Source: Enchytraeus crypticus (Eukaryota > Annelida > Clitellata > Enchytraeida > Enchytraeidae). From it: a stretch of DNA of 64,000 bases. The stretch lies in NCBI GenBank assembly GCA_905160935.1, contig CAJHZI010000305.1:459626-523625 (forward strand). Reading direction: 5' to 3'. Under the pieces are notes generated by a model. That model did not search any database. It was not told the DNA's origin and saw only the letters and a list, made by a program, of their open reading frames with translations. Position 1 is the stretch's first letter; each line of letters opens with the position of its first letter. A program made the translations under genes and the position numbers. Below, in pieces: positions 21,350 through 33,400 of the stretch.

Positions 21350-21595
21350 GTACACAGTGCTCCTGATTATATTGGCCCTGATTATATCAGCCCTAAATAC
21401 AACAGCCCTGATTATATCGGCCCTGATTATTTCGGCCCCCATTATATCGGCCCTGATTATATCAGCCCCAAATACAACAGCCCTGATTATATTGGCCCTG
21501 ATTATATCGGCCCTGAATACATCAGCCCTAATACATCAGCCCTAAATTATATAAGCCCTAATTATATCGGCCCTGATAATATTGCCTGTGGATAT
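21350..21595 (+). repeat. 15-bp minisatellite with an open pentapeptide frame
   Basis: About sixteen copies of 'ccctgattatatcgg'-like 15-mers. Because 15 is a multiple of three, one frame (21278-21622) stays open and encodes 114 residues of DYIGP/DYISP/KYNSP repeats, with ATG at 21278 and TGA at 21620-21622. No splice context, signal peptide or homology is visible. It is treated as a non-coding repeat by default. Confidence 0.9.
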
Positions 21596-21622
21596 ATTGA
21601 TTCGGGTGGAAATGATATTTGA

Positions 21623-23660
21623 ACACATTAAAAACTCCAAGTTGTGTGTATTTAAGCTTTAAGTGACTTCAACGTTTAACATTTTAAGGAGTGTAACACT
21701 GTACCTGCAAGACAGGCCAATTCTTTAGTGTATTTTCACTTTTCTTAGATAAATATTTAATATCTGTGTAAAGTTTACACTTTTATAACAATTTTGTTTC
21801 ATGCACACTTTTATAATTTCTGAGTTTAGATAACTTGTTGAACGAGTTCTTGCGTATGAGTTCTTGCATAGAGTCTGTTGAGTTACTAAACAGGTTCTTA
21901 TATGGCTACATTTTAAGATTGTTGACTATGTAGTTATTAATTCCACCGTAAATAGTTGAATTGTATAATTGTATAATTTTTATTTTCTTGACATCTCCAT
22001 TTTGTGCTTGATCCACCCATTTTAAATCTGAACTTGAAGCGACGGCATGAACTGTGACCAATCAATCAAGTAGTATTTAATATCAGTTTCTTCGACCGTA
22101 CGTGATGTCACGACAGTTAAGATTGATTGAAAAGGTTTGTTCTTGTTTATATGATCTCTCGTATACATATTTACATAGTTAACGTTGCACTTACCTGTAT
22201 CTCATAAGTATATTCATAGTCTAGATTAACTTTTCTCTATATCGTACTAAATTCGCTGGAATCACCTCTCTTATGAAATTTGATCTGGTGGCCGGCTGTG
22301 TAGAAATCAGACTTCAAACTCGTTCTGTAACGCGTTAGAGCAGTGTTTATGCTTAAGTCAGCTTCTATGAATACTTTCAGTTGAAGTAGGGTCAAATATT
22401 TTATCCCCTCAGGGTATTGTTTTTAATTAAAATGTGAGTCATAAGCTTTTATCAAAATTTAAACGATACTTATTCATCTATTGGCTTATATAGCTGCTAC
22501 AGGCTTAGTGTGCAGTGTTTCGCTATTGTGTAGTATTTAATTGATTTGTTTATTTCACTTGATCATTTTAGTTTTCATGATTAATACATTCGCAAAAATA
22601 TTTTAAAGGGTATAGGAAGGTGATTTTACCGTATTTCTCGCTTAAACATTCACGCTGTGCTGCTCCACCCACCGTGTATGTTTTAGCAATTAGTATTTTG
22701 TGATTTGTCTATAATTTTGTTAATTGTCTCAGTGTTTGATCTGATTAGTCAATTCAGCATTATTTATCTCAGCATTTGATCTGATTGGTGGATTTCTGTA
22801 TTAATTACTCACTGCGCTTTATCTGATTGGTGGATTTCTCTATAGCAAGCTCACAGCCATTAATGTATCTTCTAAATTGCTTCTTACATCGAATATGTTG
22901 TAGTCGAAACGAAAGCCAACGAACGAAAATTAAAAGGTGCAATAAACGGTATAAAATCCAATATTTGATAAACCAGTCCAGTAGGATCGAAGATACGTTT
23001 CCGTAGCTTGATCCCGAATCTGGATTTATTAGTTTTAATCGACAATTTAATCTCTAATTAAGTATGCTGTATTTGTTGCTTATTATGACGCGAAAACAAA
23101 TAAAAAGGTTGAATGAATGAATGAATTTGGTGGAGCATTTAATTGTTATCTACGCAGGCCTATTTATGAACTATACTGTGTACTGTAACTATGTATCATC
23201 GTCATCGCATGTCTTGAAGCAATAAATACTATAAACAATTATGGGTTTTGAAAGAGTAATTTAACAGAAATTGTATTGATTTCTCGGTTTTCTTTATTTT
23301 CTTTACTAAAGGATAACTTTTGAAATATCAGTTTCTCGTCTGATTTATATAGGTCTATTGTACATCAATAAGTTCACTAATGCTATCATACTGAGTAGAC
23401 TGCTTCAATGCGCAGTATGCCGCATCTTATCTAGTAGGCAAAGTAGAGTTTATATTCTTAAGCTTTTTCAAATATTTATCGTTATTCGATACTAATGTTA
23501 TCGTCTTTTCCTCTTTGCTAGTTCTAAGGATTTCTATGGCAATACTGTAGGCCTAAATATATTTGTTACTAGTTTTATTGACAACAAATAGAAACACAGT
23601 TACTAGAGGCAAAAATCCACCCTGAGTTCTATAGATCAGGCCCTCTAGATAGTTTAATGG
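21623..23660. other. Spacer without recognisable gene
   Basis: AT-rich, with no coding frame or known repeat family identified. Confidence 0.6.
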
Positions 23661-23671
23661 ACAAAAAAGTA

Positions 23672-23897
23672 AAAAGTAAACACGCATTATAGTGAAATGA
23701 GCAACTACGTTGATAGCCATCACTTTTAATACCACATGTTTAAACCGTTAGGCTATTTAGATCATTTTCCGTATAACCACTAAACCCAGTCCAGTGAATG
23801 TCTGAGATTTTACACTCAGATTCATGGGGTTGGGATTCGAACCCACGGAGGTTTAATACACCTCAGGATCTGCCATTTAAAACTTTATGCGTCATCC
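23672..23897 (-). repeat. SINE family A, copy 4
   Basis: Minus-oriented: 'acacgcattatagtgaaatg', 'ccagtccagtgaatgtctg', 'gggattcgaacccacg', ending 'ttatgcgtcatcctatt'. It abuts the LINE fold-back at 23899. Confidence 0.85.
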
Positions 23898-23898
23898 T

Positions 23899-23960
23899 AT
23901 TAGAGTGCTACAGTCATTGATGACTGTAGCACTCTAATTGTTGTTGTTATTATTGTTATT
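23899..23960. mobile_element. Fold-back LINE 3'-end fragment
   Basis: Two copies of the LINE's last 19 bp (attagagtgctacagtcat) lie head to head around a 2-bp centre (23899-23938). One arm continues into the element's ttgttgttattatt tail. Confidence 0.75.
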
Positions 23961-24702
23961 ATGAAAACATTCTATATCACTGAGTATATCATTCTATGGC
24001 AAAAATTTATTCTATGTGCAATGGCATCTTCAGAACACAACAAAATATAAATGGTAGCAATGAGAAATCAATATAATGGCAACTTGTCGAGATTTAAAGT
24101 TTAAAGTCATCACTTCAAAACATCCGGTGTCAATAACTTGTGATTGAAAATTATTAAATCTCGGCAATCGTTATTTAAGCATATTTATAAAATATCTGAG
24201 GTATATTTCGATTATAGTATTACATCCGACTATGTTCCAGGGCTAGAGTACGAAAAGGTAGGCTAGAATTAGAATGGAATTAGTATCAGTGACTGATAAG
24301 ACAAAGAAAAAGTGCTGAGATATAGCGGTGTATGTTACGACAATTTTTCTCATTTAAATATTAAATAAATGATTTAAATTTGTTTGTTAGGCCAGAGAAT
24401 TTAGTTGTAATGTTTATATGCAAAATACTTTTTTTCTGATCTTTTCATATTATTTCTTTTTCTTAAAACTAGTTAAAGCAGAAAGATTTAAACTATTATA
24501 ATCAGTGGTTAAAGTGGTAATTGCGAGCTTGAGAGGTAGTTGAACGGTCAGAATTTTTTGGCCCCCTTGTAATGTATTTACAGATCCATTATCTAATATG
24601 GGCCCCTTGCAGGGAACGTGCCTCTGACAAAATGAGAGCACTGAGCTAGTGGAAATAAGTTCCCAAGAGTCTCCCATTTCAACTACTGGTTATAATCTAA
24701 TT

Positions 24703-24862
24703 TAATAACTTTGGACTGAATTTCTGATTTTGGAATTTGCACCGTTTTTAGACCTTCTTCTTTTGCTCGCCGGCTTGATTTTGTCTCAATAGTGCTCGAT
24801 GTTGTCATTGATGACTGTAGCACTCTAATTGTTGTTATTATTATTATTATAATCATAGTAAA
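24703..24862 (+). mobile_element. LINE 3'-end fragment
   Basis: Plus-oriented copy of the LINE 3' UTR: 'tggactgaatttctgatttt', 'gctcgccggcttgattttgt', 'gtagcactctaattgttgtt' and a tail of tta triplets. The intact 3' end and tail mark a 5'-truncated retroinsertion. Confidence 0.85.
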
Positions 24863-25503
24863 TGTAGCTGTTGGATTGAGATCAAATAAAGTAAGTAGAA
24901 ATGTTATCGTATTTGGTACTATGTAGAGTGGAAATACATTGGGACAATGAACACATTAACAATGTGTAATCGAACAATTACGGTGATACCATATGATTTT
25001 ATAAATTGGAATTAGCTATAGCCCAACTTAGATTTTGGTTACTGCAGCGCAAACTTAATCTCCTAGGTTTGCTTTTTCTTCAACTGCCATACAAATAATT
25101 AAATCATTAAGTATCTTCAAAACTATGCACATGTTGCACAATTTGTCTCCTTGATATAGGCTATCAGGTTATTCAAAAACTAAATTGAGAAAATGGATTT
25201 TTGTACAGAATTTTGAAACTTAAATCTAATATGATCCTTTGTGATGTAGGGAAATCTGAAATCGTGCATTATGCATAACAATGTACAGCTATTTGTGGCA
25301 TATTTCAATCAAGATCATGATATGGATATGTTTTTTGAAGTTGTAGATCCTTATTGCCAACACTAGTTAAGAACATAGGTAATTTATCATCTTTTAGTTC
25401 ATCCAGAAATGAGGAATCTAACTTTTACTTGAGAAATTGTTAAGAATTATACAATGATTGCGGCTAATGGAATAATGCACACTACTGTCGTACATGAGTG
25501 ACT
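24863..25503. other. 5' flank of TTC39 copy B
   Basis: AT-rich, no coding frame or repeat recognised. It should include the promoter and any 5' UTR, but I see no convincing TATA or initiator arrangement. An out-of-frame ATG at 25494 lies 10 bp before the chosen start. Confidence 0.4.
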
Positions 25504-28500
25504 ATGGCTGCTAAAAATGTAGCAAAAGCCAAAGATAAAAAGACAGGAAAACACGTAGCAATCGCTGTAGCTGCTAAAGACTCGGAGTCAGACGATGAAT
25601 ATTTCGATGCAGTTACAGACTTCTGTACCGTTCCTCATTCAACCATCAAACCTACTGAACCAATATCAATCTCAGAGTCTCTCAGAGACGTTTCGTACAT
25701 CATGGACTTGTTTTTGAATAATCAATATGAGCAGGCAAGAGCTTTGCTTGCACCTCTCTCTAATACGAGCGTATATCATGCGCTGGGCTACTCAACATGC
25801 ATGTTTCTACAGGCTACCATGACATTCAATTCAGTGCAGATTGAGTGGGGTACTGAGATAGTAAACAAAGCTGTAGTGGTAAGACAGTTGAATTAGTTAT
25901 TAAAATAACTATAAAATTAAAAGTTAAAATAACTGAATAATTTTTACTAATTAATTATATAACTTGTAAAAATAAAAATTAGGAATACTTTTCAATTGTT
26001 GCTTAGCATGCTATTTTGTATCCTCATGTCACAACCTGGAAATGATATTGTAAAGTCTTGTGATTTTCAGAAATAAAATCTTGTCTAATAATTAATTATT
26101 ATATAATTGTTAAACAAAATTCTAAATTTTGTACTTGATTAAACGTTATATAGTAATGTTGGTAATGTTACTTTTGCATATTGTAGTAATTAAATTTTAT
26201 GCTTTCAGTAGTTTGCTGCTGAAATTTTAAGATTGCCTGTCACTCTTTGTTACTAAATATATGTTTCTATGTTGTGCTATTTTCTGTAAAATTATTTAAA
26301 ACTTTAAATTTAAATTCGCAACTGTTTTTCTCTCATGGTAGTTTACAATTAATCAGTCGATCTTGCAGCAGATGCTCAATTTCTCGTAAACTCTAGATGG
26401 CATCTGATATCTTTTTGTATTATTTGTTTTATCTAACTACATGCACGTGCCTATTGTTTGTGTAATCTGTGCTGTGATGAACAAATAAACGAATCTAAAA
26501 GATATCTAGTGTTTATTAGTTTTCATGAAGTCCTGATTTGATAAGCAGTTGTTTCAGTTATGCATCATATTTTCTTATGACTATTGTGAATTAATTACCA
26601 CCGCATAAATTTTGCTCTCTTAGACGTGCAGTGGGCCGAGACGTACCAGGTATTTTTCTTTAACAAGCGGCAGTAAATTCTACTGGAATAGTTTGACTCC
26701 TACAGAGATACACGCTGAGCTTTGCTATGCCGACTGTCTCCTGGAGAAAACAATTCTCTCATTTGTTGACGTATGATTTTACTTTATTACGTTTAGGGGA
26801 CTTAACTTAGTTCGAGCATTCTAATGTATAACTTAACCATGCTGCCAATGTATTGTGGGATGGAAATTCACTTGCAGAATCTAATGTGCTTCGGGGAGGT
26901 GACATCTGGTTGTAAACAGGATTGGAAATTTTATTTAATGAGAGAGAGAAAGAAGAGAGTTTATTTTGAAAGTTTTGAAATATTGTTTCAAGGGAAGATG
27001 ATGATGACGATGATGATGATGTTTCAAGTAGCAAAGGATTTTTCAGATATTTTATAGTATTGAGTATGTTTTAGCAGTACAATTTGATACTTCAACGTAC
27101 TTATACTTATATACATAGAACAATCAAAATCACTCAGACTATTGGAGTATATTGCTCACTATAGATAGGCCTCTAGTTGAGAATAATCATGTTGATGTCT
27201 ATATATTTGTAATTGATATTGCTGCTGCAGGATGAGAACATGATGGGACTGATTAGAGGTGCCATGAAGATAAAGACTTGCTATAATTCATATCAGGAGT
27301 GTCAGAGGATTCTGCAGAAACGAGACTGGAAGTACAAGGAACTTCTCATCGACTCAACGCAGAGTCTGCCGCCATGTGAATGTGACGCAGAGGAACTGCT
27401 AGAGTTTCAGGCCGGGGTGGCCATGGGCTTGGGTCTATTCAAAGTCATGATATCTATGCTACCGGGCAAGGTTTACTAACGCTAGTAGCAATGTCACTAT
27501 TTTTGAGACATGTTATTCACTAGTTTCACTGTAAAGAATAAGCTTAGATATAATGAATTAAAGGAAATCATATCAAAATTATAAGGATATTTAGAAAAAA
27601 TTTCTGTCTATTTATCGGGATACATAGTAATGCCTGTTTTTCAGTGCATCACAAGATGGCAATGATTCTTTGCATGAGTGGGTATGCATCACTGCATGTG
27701 TTGGATATATATATACATGTATATGTGTGCTTGTGTGTATGGATATACCAGTGCTTGTACGTAAGGATACCTGTGCCTGCATGTATGGATACCTGTGCTT
27801 GTACATAAGGATACCTGTGTCTGCGTGTATGGATACCTGTGCCTGTATGTATGGATACCTGTGCCTGCGTGTATGGATACCTGTGCTTGTATATAAGGAT
27901 ACCTGTGCCTGCGTGTATGGATACCTGTGCTTGTATATATGGATGCTTGTGTTTGTATGTATGGATCGATACCTATGCCTGTATGTATGGGTACCTGTGC
28001 TTGTACATAAGGATACCTGTGCCTGTATGTATGGATACCTGTGCCTGTGTGTATGGATACCTGTGCCTGTATGTATGGATACCTGTACCTGTGTGTACCT
28101 GTTTACTCGTGTCTCTGTAGGTAACTAAGATGCTGGAGTTCATAGGATTCTCCGCTGACAGAGCGTCAGGTCTTAGAGACCTAGAGCTGGGAGCCTCTCT
28201 GTCCACCACTGTGCGTGGACCTCTCTGCTGTATGGCTCTCGTCACCTACCACACCCTGCTCACACATGCTCTGGGTGTGTGCCATACTCTTCTGTTCTTA
28301 TGTGTCATAATGTTCTCTCTCACACCCTGCTCACACATGCTCTGGGTGCGTGCCCTACTCTTCTCTTCTTATGTGTCATTATCTTCTCTCTCATCCCCTC
28401 TAGTGGTGACTCTTAGTGAGTTTTTACTGACTCATTTAGTTACTGGCTGGAGCCCGTGGCGAAGTCGGTAAGACACTCGACCGCGGAGCAGTATGTGCGG

Positions 28501-29325
28501 GGTTTAAAACCTGTGCTCGCCCGTCTCTGACATTGCTTTTGAGTGATGAAACTGACGTTAACCTTAGCTTTAGCAGCTTTTAATCTTTTTTCGCTTTTTG
28601 TGATTTTTAAACTTCTCTTTGCTTGTCATAGATCTCGTGATAATCAACTATGACTACTTGAATGTGTTCTAGGATCAGGAGAAGGTGATGTGGAGCTGTG
28701 TGCTCGACTCATGACGCAGTACGAGGAGCGCTACTCGAAGGCGGCGCTGTTCTTGTTCCTGCAAGGTCGCGTGGAGGTGTGTCGAGGTAGACTGGAGGAG
28801 GGCATTGAGAAGTACGAGCTGTCGATATCCGCTCAGAACGAGTGGAAACAGTTCCATCATCTCTGTCACTGGGAGATGATGTGGTGTCATGCTTATATGG
28901 AAGACTGGGTGCTGGCTATGAAGTACGCGGAGAAGGTTTGTAGTTTTGGTGATGTAACGTGAATAGTTGTGCTCTGAAGTTTTACATAGACTCAGGTTTT
29001 CAGTTGTACTTGGCAAGTTTATGGCATTTGTAGGCAAATAATCTTTCAGTTGTTGATGGCTATAATTCTTTAACGCTACTTGCTAATTTGATGCCTCTCT
29101 TCTAATACCTGATTCTCTTCACAGTTGTTTTCCTCTGTCTTCATTGTCGCCCTTTAGAATATTGCTTCTTAGCTTTCTCTGATAACTCTCATTTCTTGGT
29201 GTATTGTGCAAACTGTTAAATCTTCCAAACACATTGATTAAACTTTATAAATAGATAAAACTTCAGCCTATAGATATCAATCTCTCATGAAATTTATTAT
29301 TATTCATAGTTTTGAAAATTATATG

Positions 29326-29385
<60 letters not shown>

Positions 29386-29645
29386 TATGTATATACATTA
29401 CAGCATTGCTCTATGTAGAATCATAAAGGATATTGCTGCTCGTGATTTCAGCTGCACAAGGAGAGTCGGTGGAGTTTGACGTCGTTTGCCTACGTGAAGG
29501 CGTCGTTCATGATGATGCTGGATGAGGAGAAATACCCGGGCACTCATGAGCATGTCAAACAACTGCTCAGACTGGTCCGCATATCTCTAGTCGTCTTACT
29601 GTGAATAGCTGTGATTCTTCTCTCTCATTCATTTTTTATTTGTTT

Positions 29646-29705
<60 letters not shown>

Positions 29706-29851
29706 TATATATATATACATGTATATATATTTGCAGGGACTTGTGATAGTTGGACGTCCCTGACATCATCCTTGTATGAGGAAACGGATGTTAAACCTTC
29801 ATTGTTATTTTTATTATTATTTTATATATACATGTATATATATATATATAC

Positions 29852-29926
<75 letters not shown>

Positions 29927-32900
29927 CTGAATATCTGTACTCATTCGAAAACGATGTTACTGACATCGCCTTCGAGTGAGGAGGAAACTGACGTTAACAT
30001 TAGCTTCACCAGCTTTCACTAGGGTGCACTGCGTGCAGGTGCCTAAGAGAGTTCAGAGGAAGGGGGAGAAGCTGGTGCCTATGGAGAGGTTCTCAGTGGA
30101 GAAGGCTAATCGGTACCTGGCTCAGGGAGAGAGGCTGGTTCTAGCAGTGCAGGAGCTGCTCTATGTGTGGAGCGGTCTGATGCTGCTCATGAAGAACGAG
30201 AGGACCATCGACGTCTACCTAAACACTGTACGACAACACTATTACACCACTACCTATCTATTAGACGTCTATCTAAACACTGTATGACAACACAATTACA
30301 CCACTACCTATCTAGTAAACGTCTATCTAAACACTGTATGACAACACTATTACACCACTACCTATCTATTAGACGTCTACCTAAACACTGTACGACAACA
30401 CTTATACACCACTACCTATCTATTAGATGTCTACCTAAACACTGTATGACAACACTATTGCACCACTACCTATCTATTAGACGTCTACCTAAACACTGTA
30501 TGACAACACTATTACACCACTACCTATCTAGTAGATGTCTACCTAAACACTGTATGACAACACTATTACACCACTACCTATCTATTAGATATCTATCTAA
30601 ACACTGTATGACAACACTATTACACCACTACCTATCTATTAGATATCTATCTAAACACTGTATGACAACACTATTACACCACTACCTATCTATTAGATAT
30701 CTATCTAAACACTGTATGACAACACTATTACACCACTACCTATCTATTAGACTATCTAAACACTGTAATATACACCACTACCTATCTATTAGACGTTACT
30801 ATCTAAGACACTGTACGACAACACTATTATAGAGCTATAACAGAACTCGTTAAGAAAGCTAAAGCTAATGTTAACGTCAGTATCCTCACTCGAAAGTGAT
30901 GTCAGTGAGTGAAGGGTGAGCCCAGGATTTGAATCCCGTACATACTGATCCGCGGTGGAGTATCTTACCGACATCGTCACTGGCTCCACCCGAATGATAG
31001 TGACCGAATGATTAAGTGACCGAATTGATAACATACTTGCTTCAGAAGCTGGAAATATATCTGTTCAAATCTTGGCTGGATCGTGACTGATAATGCCGTT
31101 TATGATACGGAAGTAGATTTTGTCATTTGCTAATAAAACTACTTACTGCTAATAGCTTAATTCTTTCATCTGTAAATTCAGTTCTGCATATCGCACGTAT
31201 TGTTGAAGTCTTTGTTAGTGACTTCCTAGTTGACCAGATTTAGACATCTATGTTTAGTTGAAAATGTCTAAAGATCGACGCGCAGGATGAGAACAGCATG
31301 ATATTCTGACGCTGACTATATGATTAACTGCTCAGTAGTTGTACTGATCAATACACTACGCTATTACTGCAATTAAGCAATAATTACTGCTATTAAGCAA
31401 TAACTGTGAGTGTAACAACGGCGCACTGCTGCAGGTAGAGAAAGCTTTGTCAGACGTGAGACGAGATCGAGACAGTCTGCTGCACTAAGCTGATAACTGT
31501 TAGTGTAACAACGTCGCACTGCTGCAGGTAGTTGTGCTGATAAATGCACTAAGCTGATAACTGTGAGTGTAACAACGACTGCAGGTAGAGAAGGCTTTGT
31601 CAGACGTGAGACGAGATCGAGACCGTCTGCTGCACTATGCTGATGACTTTGCTCTCACTACGTTCCTCAAGGGAGTTCTACTGCGCCTCAAGGGCAGCAT
31701 GGCCGAGGCTGAACTATGTCTCAAAGAGGTGCGAACACTCATTTAGTAATCCTCACTGTTTCCTTCTCAGGTAACTCAGGGTTCTGTAATACTGACGATG
31801 ATGATGTAATGTAATGGTTATGACTCTTAGACCTTCTTAATTACTTATTTTTATTGCTTTCAAGATTTTATTTTCTCTTGTAGATATAACTTTGTAAAGC
31901 TACGTCAGAAAAAGTACAGTTTTTTTCTTCGATATTCAGTCGTCTCTGAATAGTCTGCTTGGCGTTCCTGTGACTATAATTGTAAATTTATCCAGCAGTG
32001 TTTGATAACTGTTGTGCTAGTTATAATTGCTGATTGATTAGCGGACTTATGTTGGTGTTGTGTGTATAATTTGAATGACCGAGTTTATATCAGCCTTACC
32101 TGATAATTGCAAAGTCCGGGGTTCTATTCGCTATTCGAATCGCCTAATGTTCGGAAACAGTCGTTATACTTGTGGTCATATTATCCAAAAGTTACTACCA
32201 AAAGTTATACTTATAAAATACGACCATAAGTTATACTTCTGGTCGTTTTTATGGAATAGAAAATCACAGTTTTTCGGTAACATCAAAATTTATATTCTGA
32301 GGTTTAGGAAATCTGCTCTTTAAGTTTAGTTAATATGGACATTCGTTTTTTAATCATTATTGACAGTATCAGTAGTTAGAGTAGTTGCGTAGTTTGGAGT
32401 TGTTGAATTCTGCAGGTGCTGAGTATGGATAAAGAAGTGACACTAGACAGATATCTACTGCCTTCAGCTCTCTATGAACTCGCTCTAATCCACCTGCAGA
32501 TGAAGAGGTAGCCACGGGATTACTTCCATTAACATACAATTTATTATAGCTTTACAGGTTTAATGTCAGTTTCTAATACCGTATGCTGTCCATGACAACA
32601 TCAAGAGAAATGCCTGACAAGATGCAAGAATTTTTCCGATCATTCTTTTCAAATGTATTTCACAAAACATTATTTGTAAGATAGGTTTTAGAGAGATGTA
32701 GCCGCGAATTTGTTATATGAATAAGATGTCATGCATTAATGGATTGTTGTTCCGCTTTCTGGGAATGCCTCCGTCGATGTATAAATTGATTCAGATTCTA
32801 AGTTTAAGTTCACACAAAATCAGGATATAGTCTTGACTCTAATGTCTTTATTTGGGACATAGGTGACTTGACTTATCTTCCTATGGCCTACCTCAGTCAT

Positions 32901-33361
32901 AGCTTTGGCTCTTCCAGCGACGAGTTCAATAGGAAGTTTGATTTATGCTGTAGTGATCCGTAAACAAACAGGGGAAGAAATCTGCTGGCTCATTATATTA
33001 TAAATGTTTTGTAGAGTTGTTTAAAATATGTTTAATTTAAGCTGTCTAACGCATCCCTGAAAGCTGTCAAGTTTTTCCTGTTTTAAAATTGAATAATGTG
33101 TCAATGTTGGGTAGATTTGAAGAAGCCAAGCTTGCTGTCCAGAGTGCTAAGAACTACAAGGGCTACTCGCTTGAGTCACGGGTTCTCTTTCGCCTACAGT
33201 CCGTCGATTCCAGAGTGAAATCTTCAGTTGAGGCAGCAGTTGCAGCTGCTGCAGCTGCTGCCTCAACTCTAGCTGCTGATCTAGCCCAGTCTACAGCTGC
33301 GGCTACAGCTCTAGCTACAGACCTTACAATGGGGCTGCCCAGTGACTACTTTAACAAATAA
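25504..33361 (+). CDS. TTC39-family TPR protein, copy B (10 exons, 657 aa)
   Basis: Complete tandem paralogue of copy A. Exons: 25504-25878, 26624-26770, 27231-27470, 28121-28274, 28673-28935, 29452-29574, 30039-30227, 31585-31728, 32416-32507, 33115-33361; phases join to 658 codons with stop. Landmarks: MDLFLNNQYEQARALL and YHALGYSTCMFLQATMTF, ELCYADCLLEKTILSFVD, DENMMGLIRGAMKIKTCYNS, MLEFIGFSADRASGLRDLEL, the TPR block KAALFLFLQGRVEVCRGRLE / EWKQFHHLCHWEMMWCHAYM, VEKALSDVRRDRDRLLHYAD and C-terminal NYKGYSLESRVLFRLQ. It has a basic N-terminus (KAKDKKTGKH) and an Ala-rich C-terminal tail (about 60 residues) not present in copy A. Exons 1-2 are strongly diverged from copy A, whereas parts of exons 4, 5 and 8 are almost identical at DNA level. 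The exon 6 donor (ctg/gtccgc) is weak. Same family inference as copy A. Confidence 0.92.
27760..28105. repeat. 22-bp minisatellite, about 15 copies
   Basis: Unit 'acctgtgcctgtatgtatggat' immediately upstream of exon 4 of TTC39 copy B. Long open frames on both strands are artefacts of the repeat. The last degenerate units run into the exon 4 polypyrimidine tract. Confidence 0.95.
28444..28580 (+). repeat. SINE family B, copy 3
   Basis: 'cgtggcgaagtcggtaagac', 'ctcgaccgcggagcagtatg', 'gtctctgacattgc', tail 'ttaaccttagctttagc'. Intron 4 of TTC39 copy B. Confidence 0.9.
29330..29395. repeat. (AT)n microsatellite
   Basis: TA dinucleotide in intron 5 of TTC39 copy B. Confidence 0.95.
29650..29715. 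repeat. (AT)n microsatellite
   Basis: TA dinucleotide in intron 6 of TTC39 copy B. Confidence 0.95.
29745..29822 (+). repeat. Interspersed repeat family D, copy 1
   Basis: 'gacgtccctgacatcatcct', 'tgtatgaggaaacggatgtt', 'aaaccttcattgtta' with an AT-rich tail. Other copies are at 33895, 46196 (inverted), 55468 and possibly 53925. Probably a SINE 3' end, since the block resembles the 'gaggaaact-acgttaa' tail of SINE B. Confidence 0.75.
29826..29925. repeat. (AT)n microsatellite
   Basis: About 100 bp of TA with tatacatg interruptions, between the D repeat and a SINE B fragment. Confidence 0.95.
29953..30020 (+). repeat. SINE family B, 3' fragment
   Basis: 'gttactgacatcgccttcgagtgagg' through 'acgttaacattagcttcacc'. 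It ends about 20 bp before exon 7 of TTC39 copy B. Confidence 0.8.
30210..30830 (+). repeat. 54-bp array of exon-7 donor-site copies
   Basis: About eleven copies of a 54-bp unit. The first begins inside exon 7 (gacgtctacctaaacact) and continues through its donor (gtacgacaacac). Every later unit repeats the final exon bases plus a donor-like gtatga. The frame running through the array for 221 residues is a by-product of the 54-bp period. Confidence 0.93.
30853..30992 (-). repeat. SINE family B, copy 5
   Basis: 'aaagctaatgttaacgtcag', 'cactcgaaagtgatgtcag', 'atactgatccgcggtggag', 'ttaccgacatcgtcactgg'. Intron 7 of TTC39 copy B. Confidence 0.9.
31435..31584 (+). pseudogene. Truncated duplicates of TTC39 copy B exon 8
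   Basis: 31435-31488 repeats the first 51 bp of exon 8 after its own 'ctgctgcag' acceptor, then reaches an in-frame TAA (LLH*) where the real exon has TAT. A second, shorter acceptor copy follows at about 31510-31535 (gcactgctgcaggtagttg). The genuine exon starts at 31585. Use of the first copy would truncate the protein. Confidence 0.85.
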
Positions 33362-33400
33362 ATAGAATTGTAGTTAAATGATTAGAATACTTAAGTAGTA

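Noticed and set aside
27670..28128. 152-residue Cys/Tyr-rich frame and overlapping frames on both strands
   Set aside because: Produced entirely by the 22-bp minisatellite in TTC39 B intron 3.
30167..30832. 221-residue plus-strand open frame
   Set aside because: It is an 18-residue repeat generated by the 54-bp donor array in a frame different from TTC39 exon 7; there is no independent coding signal.
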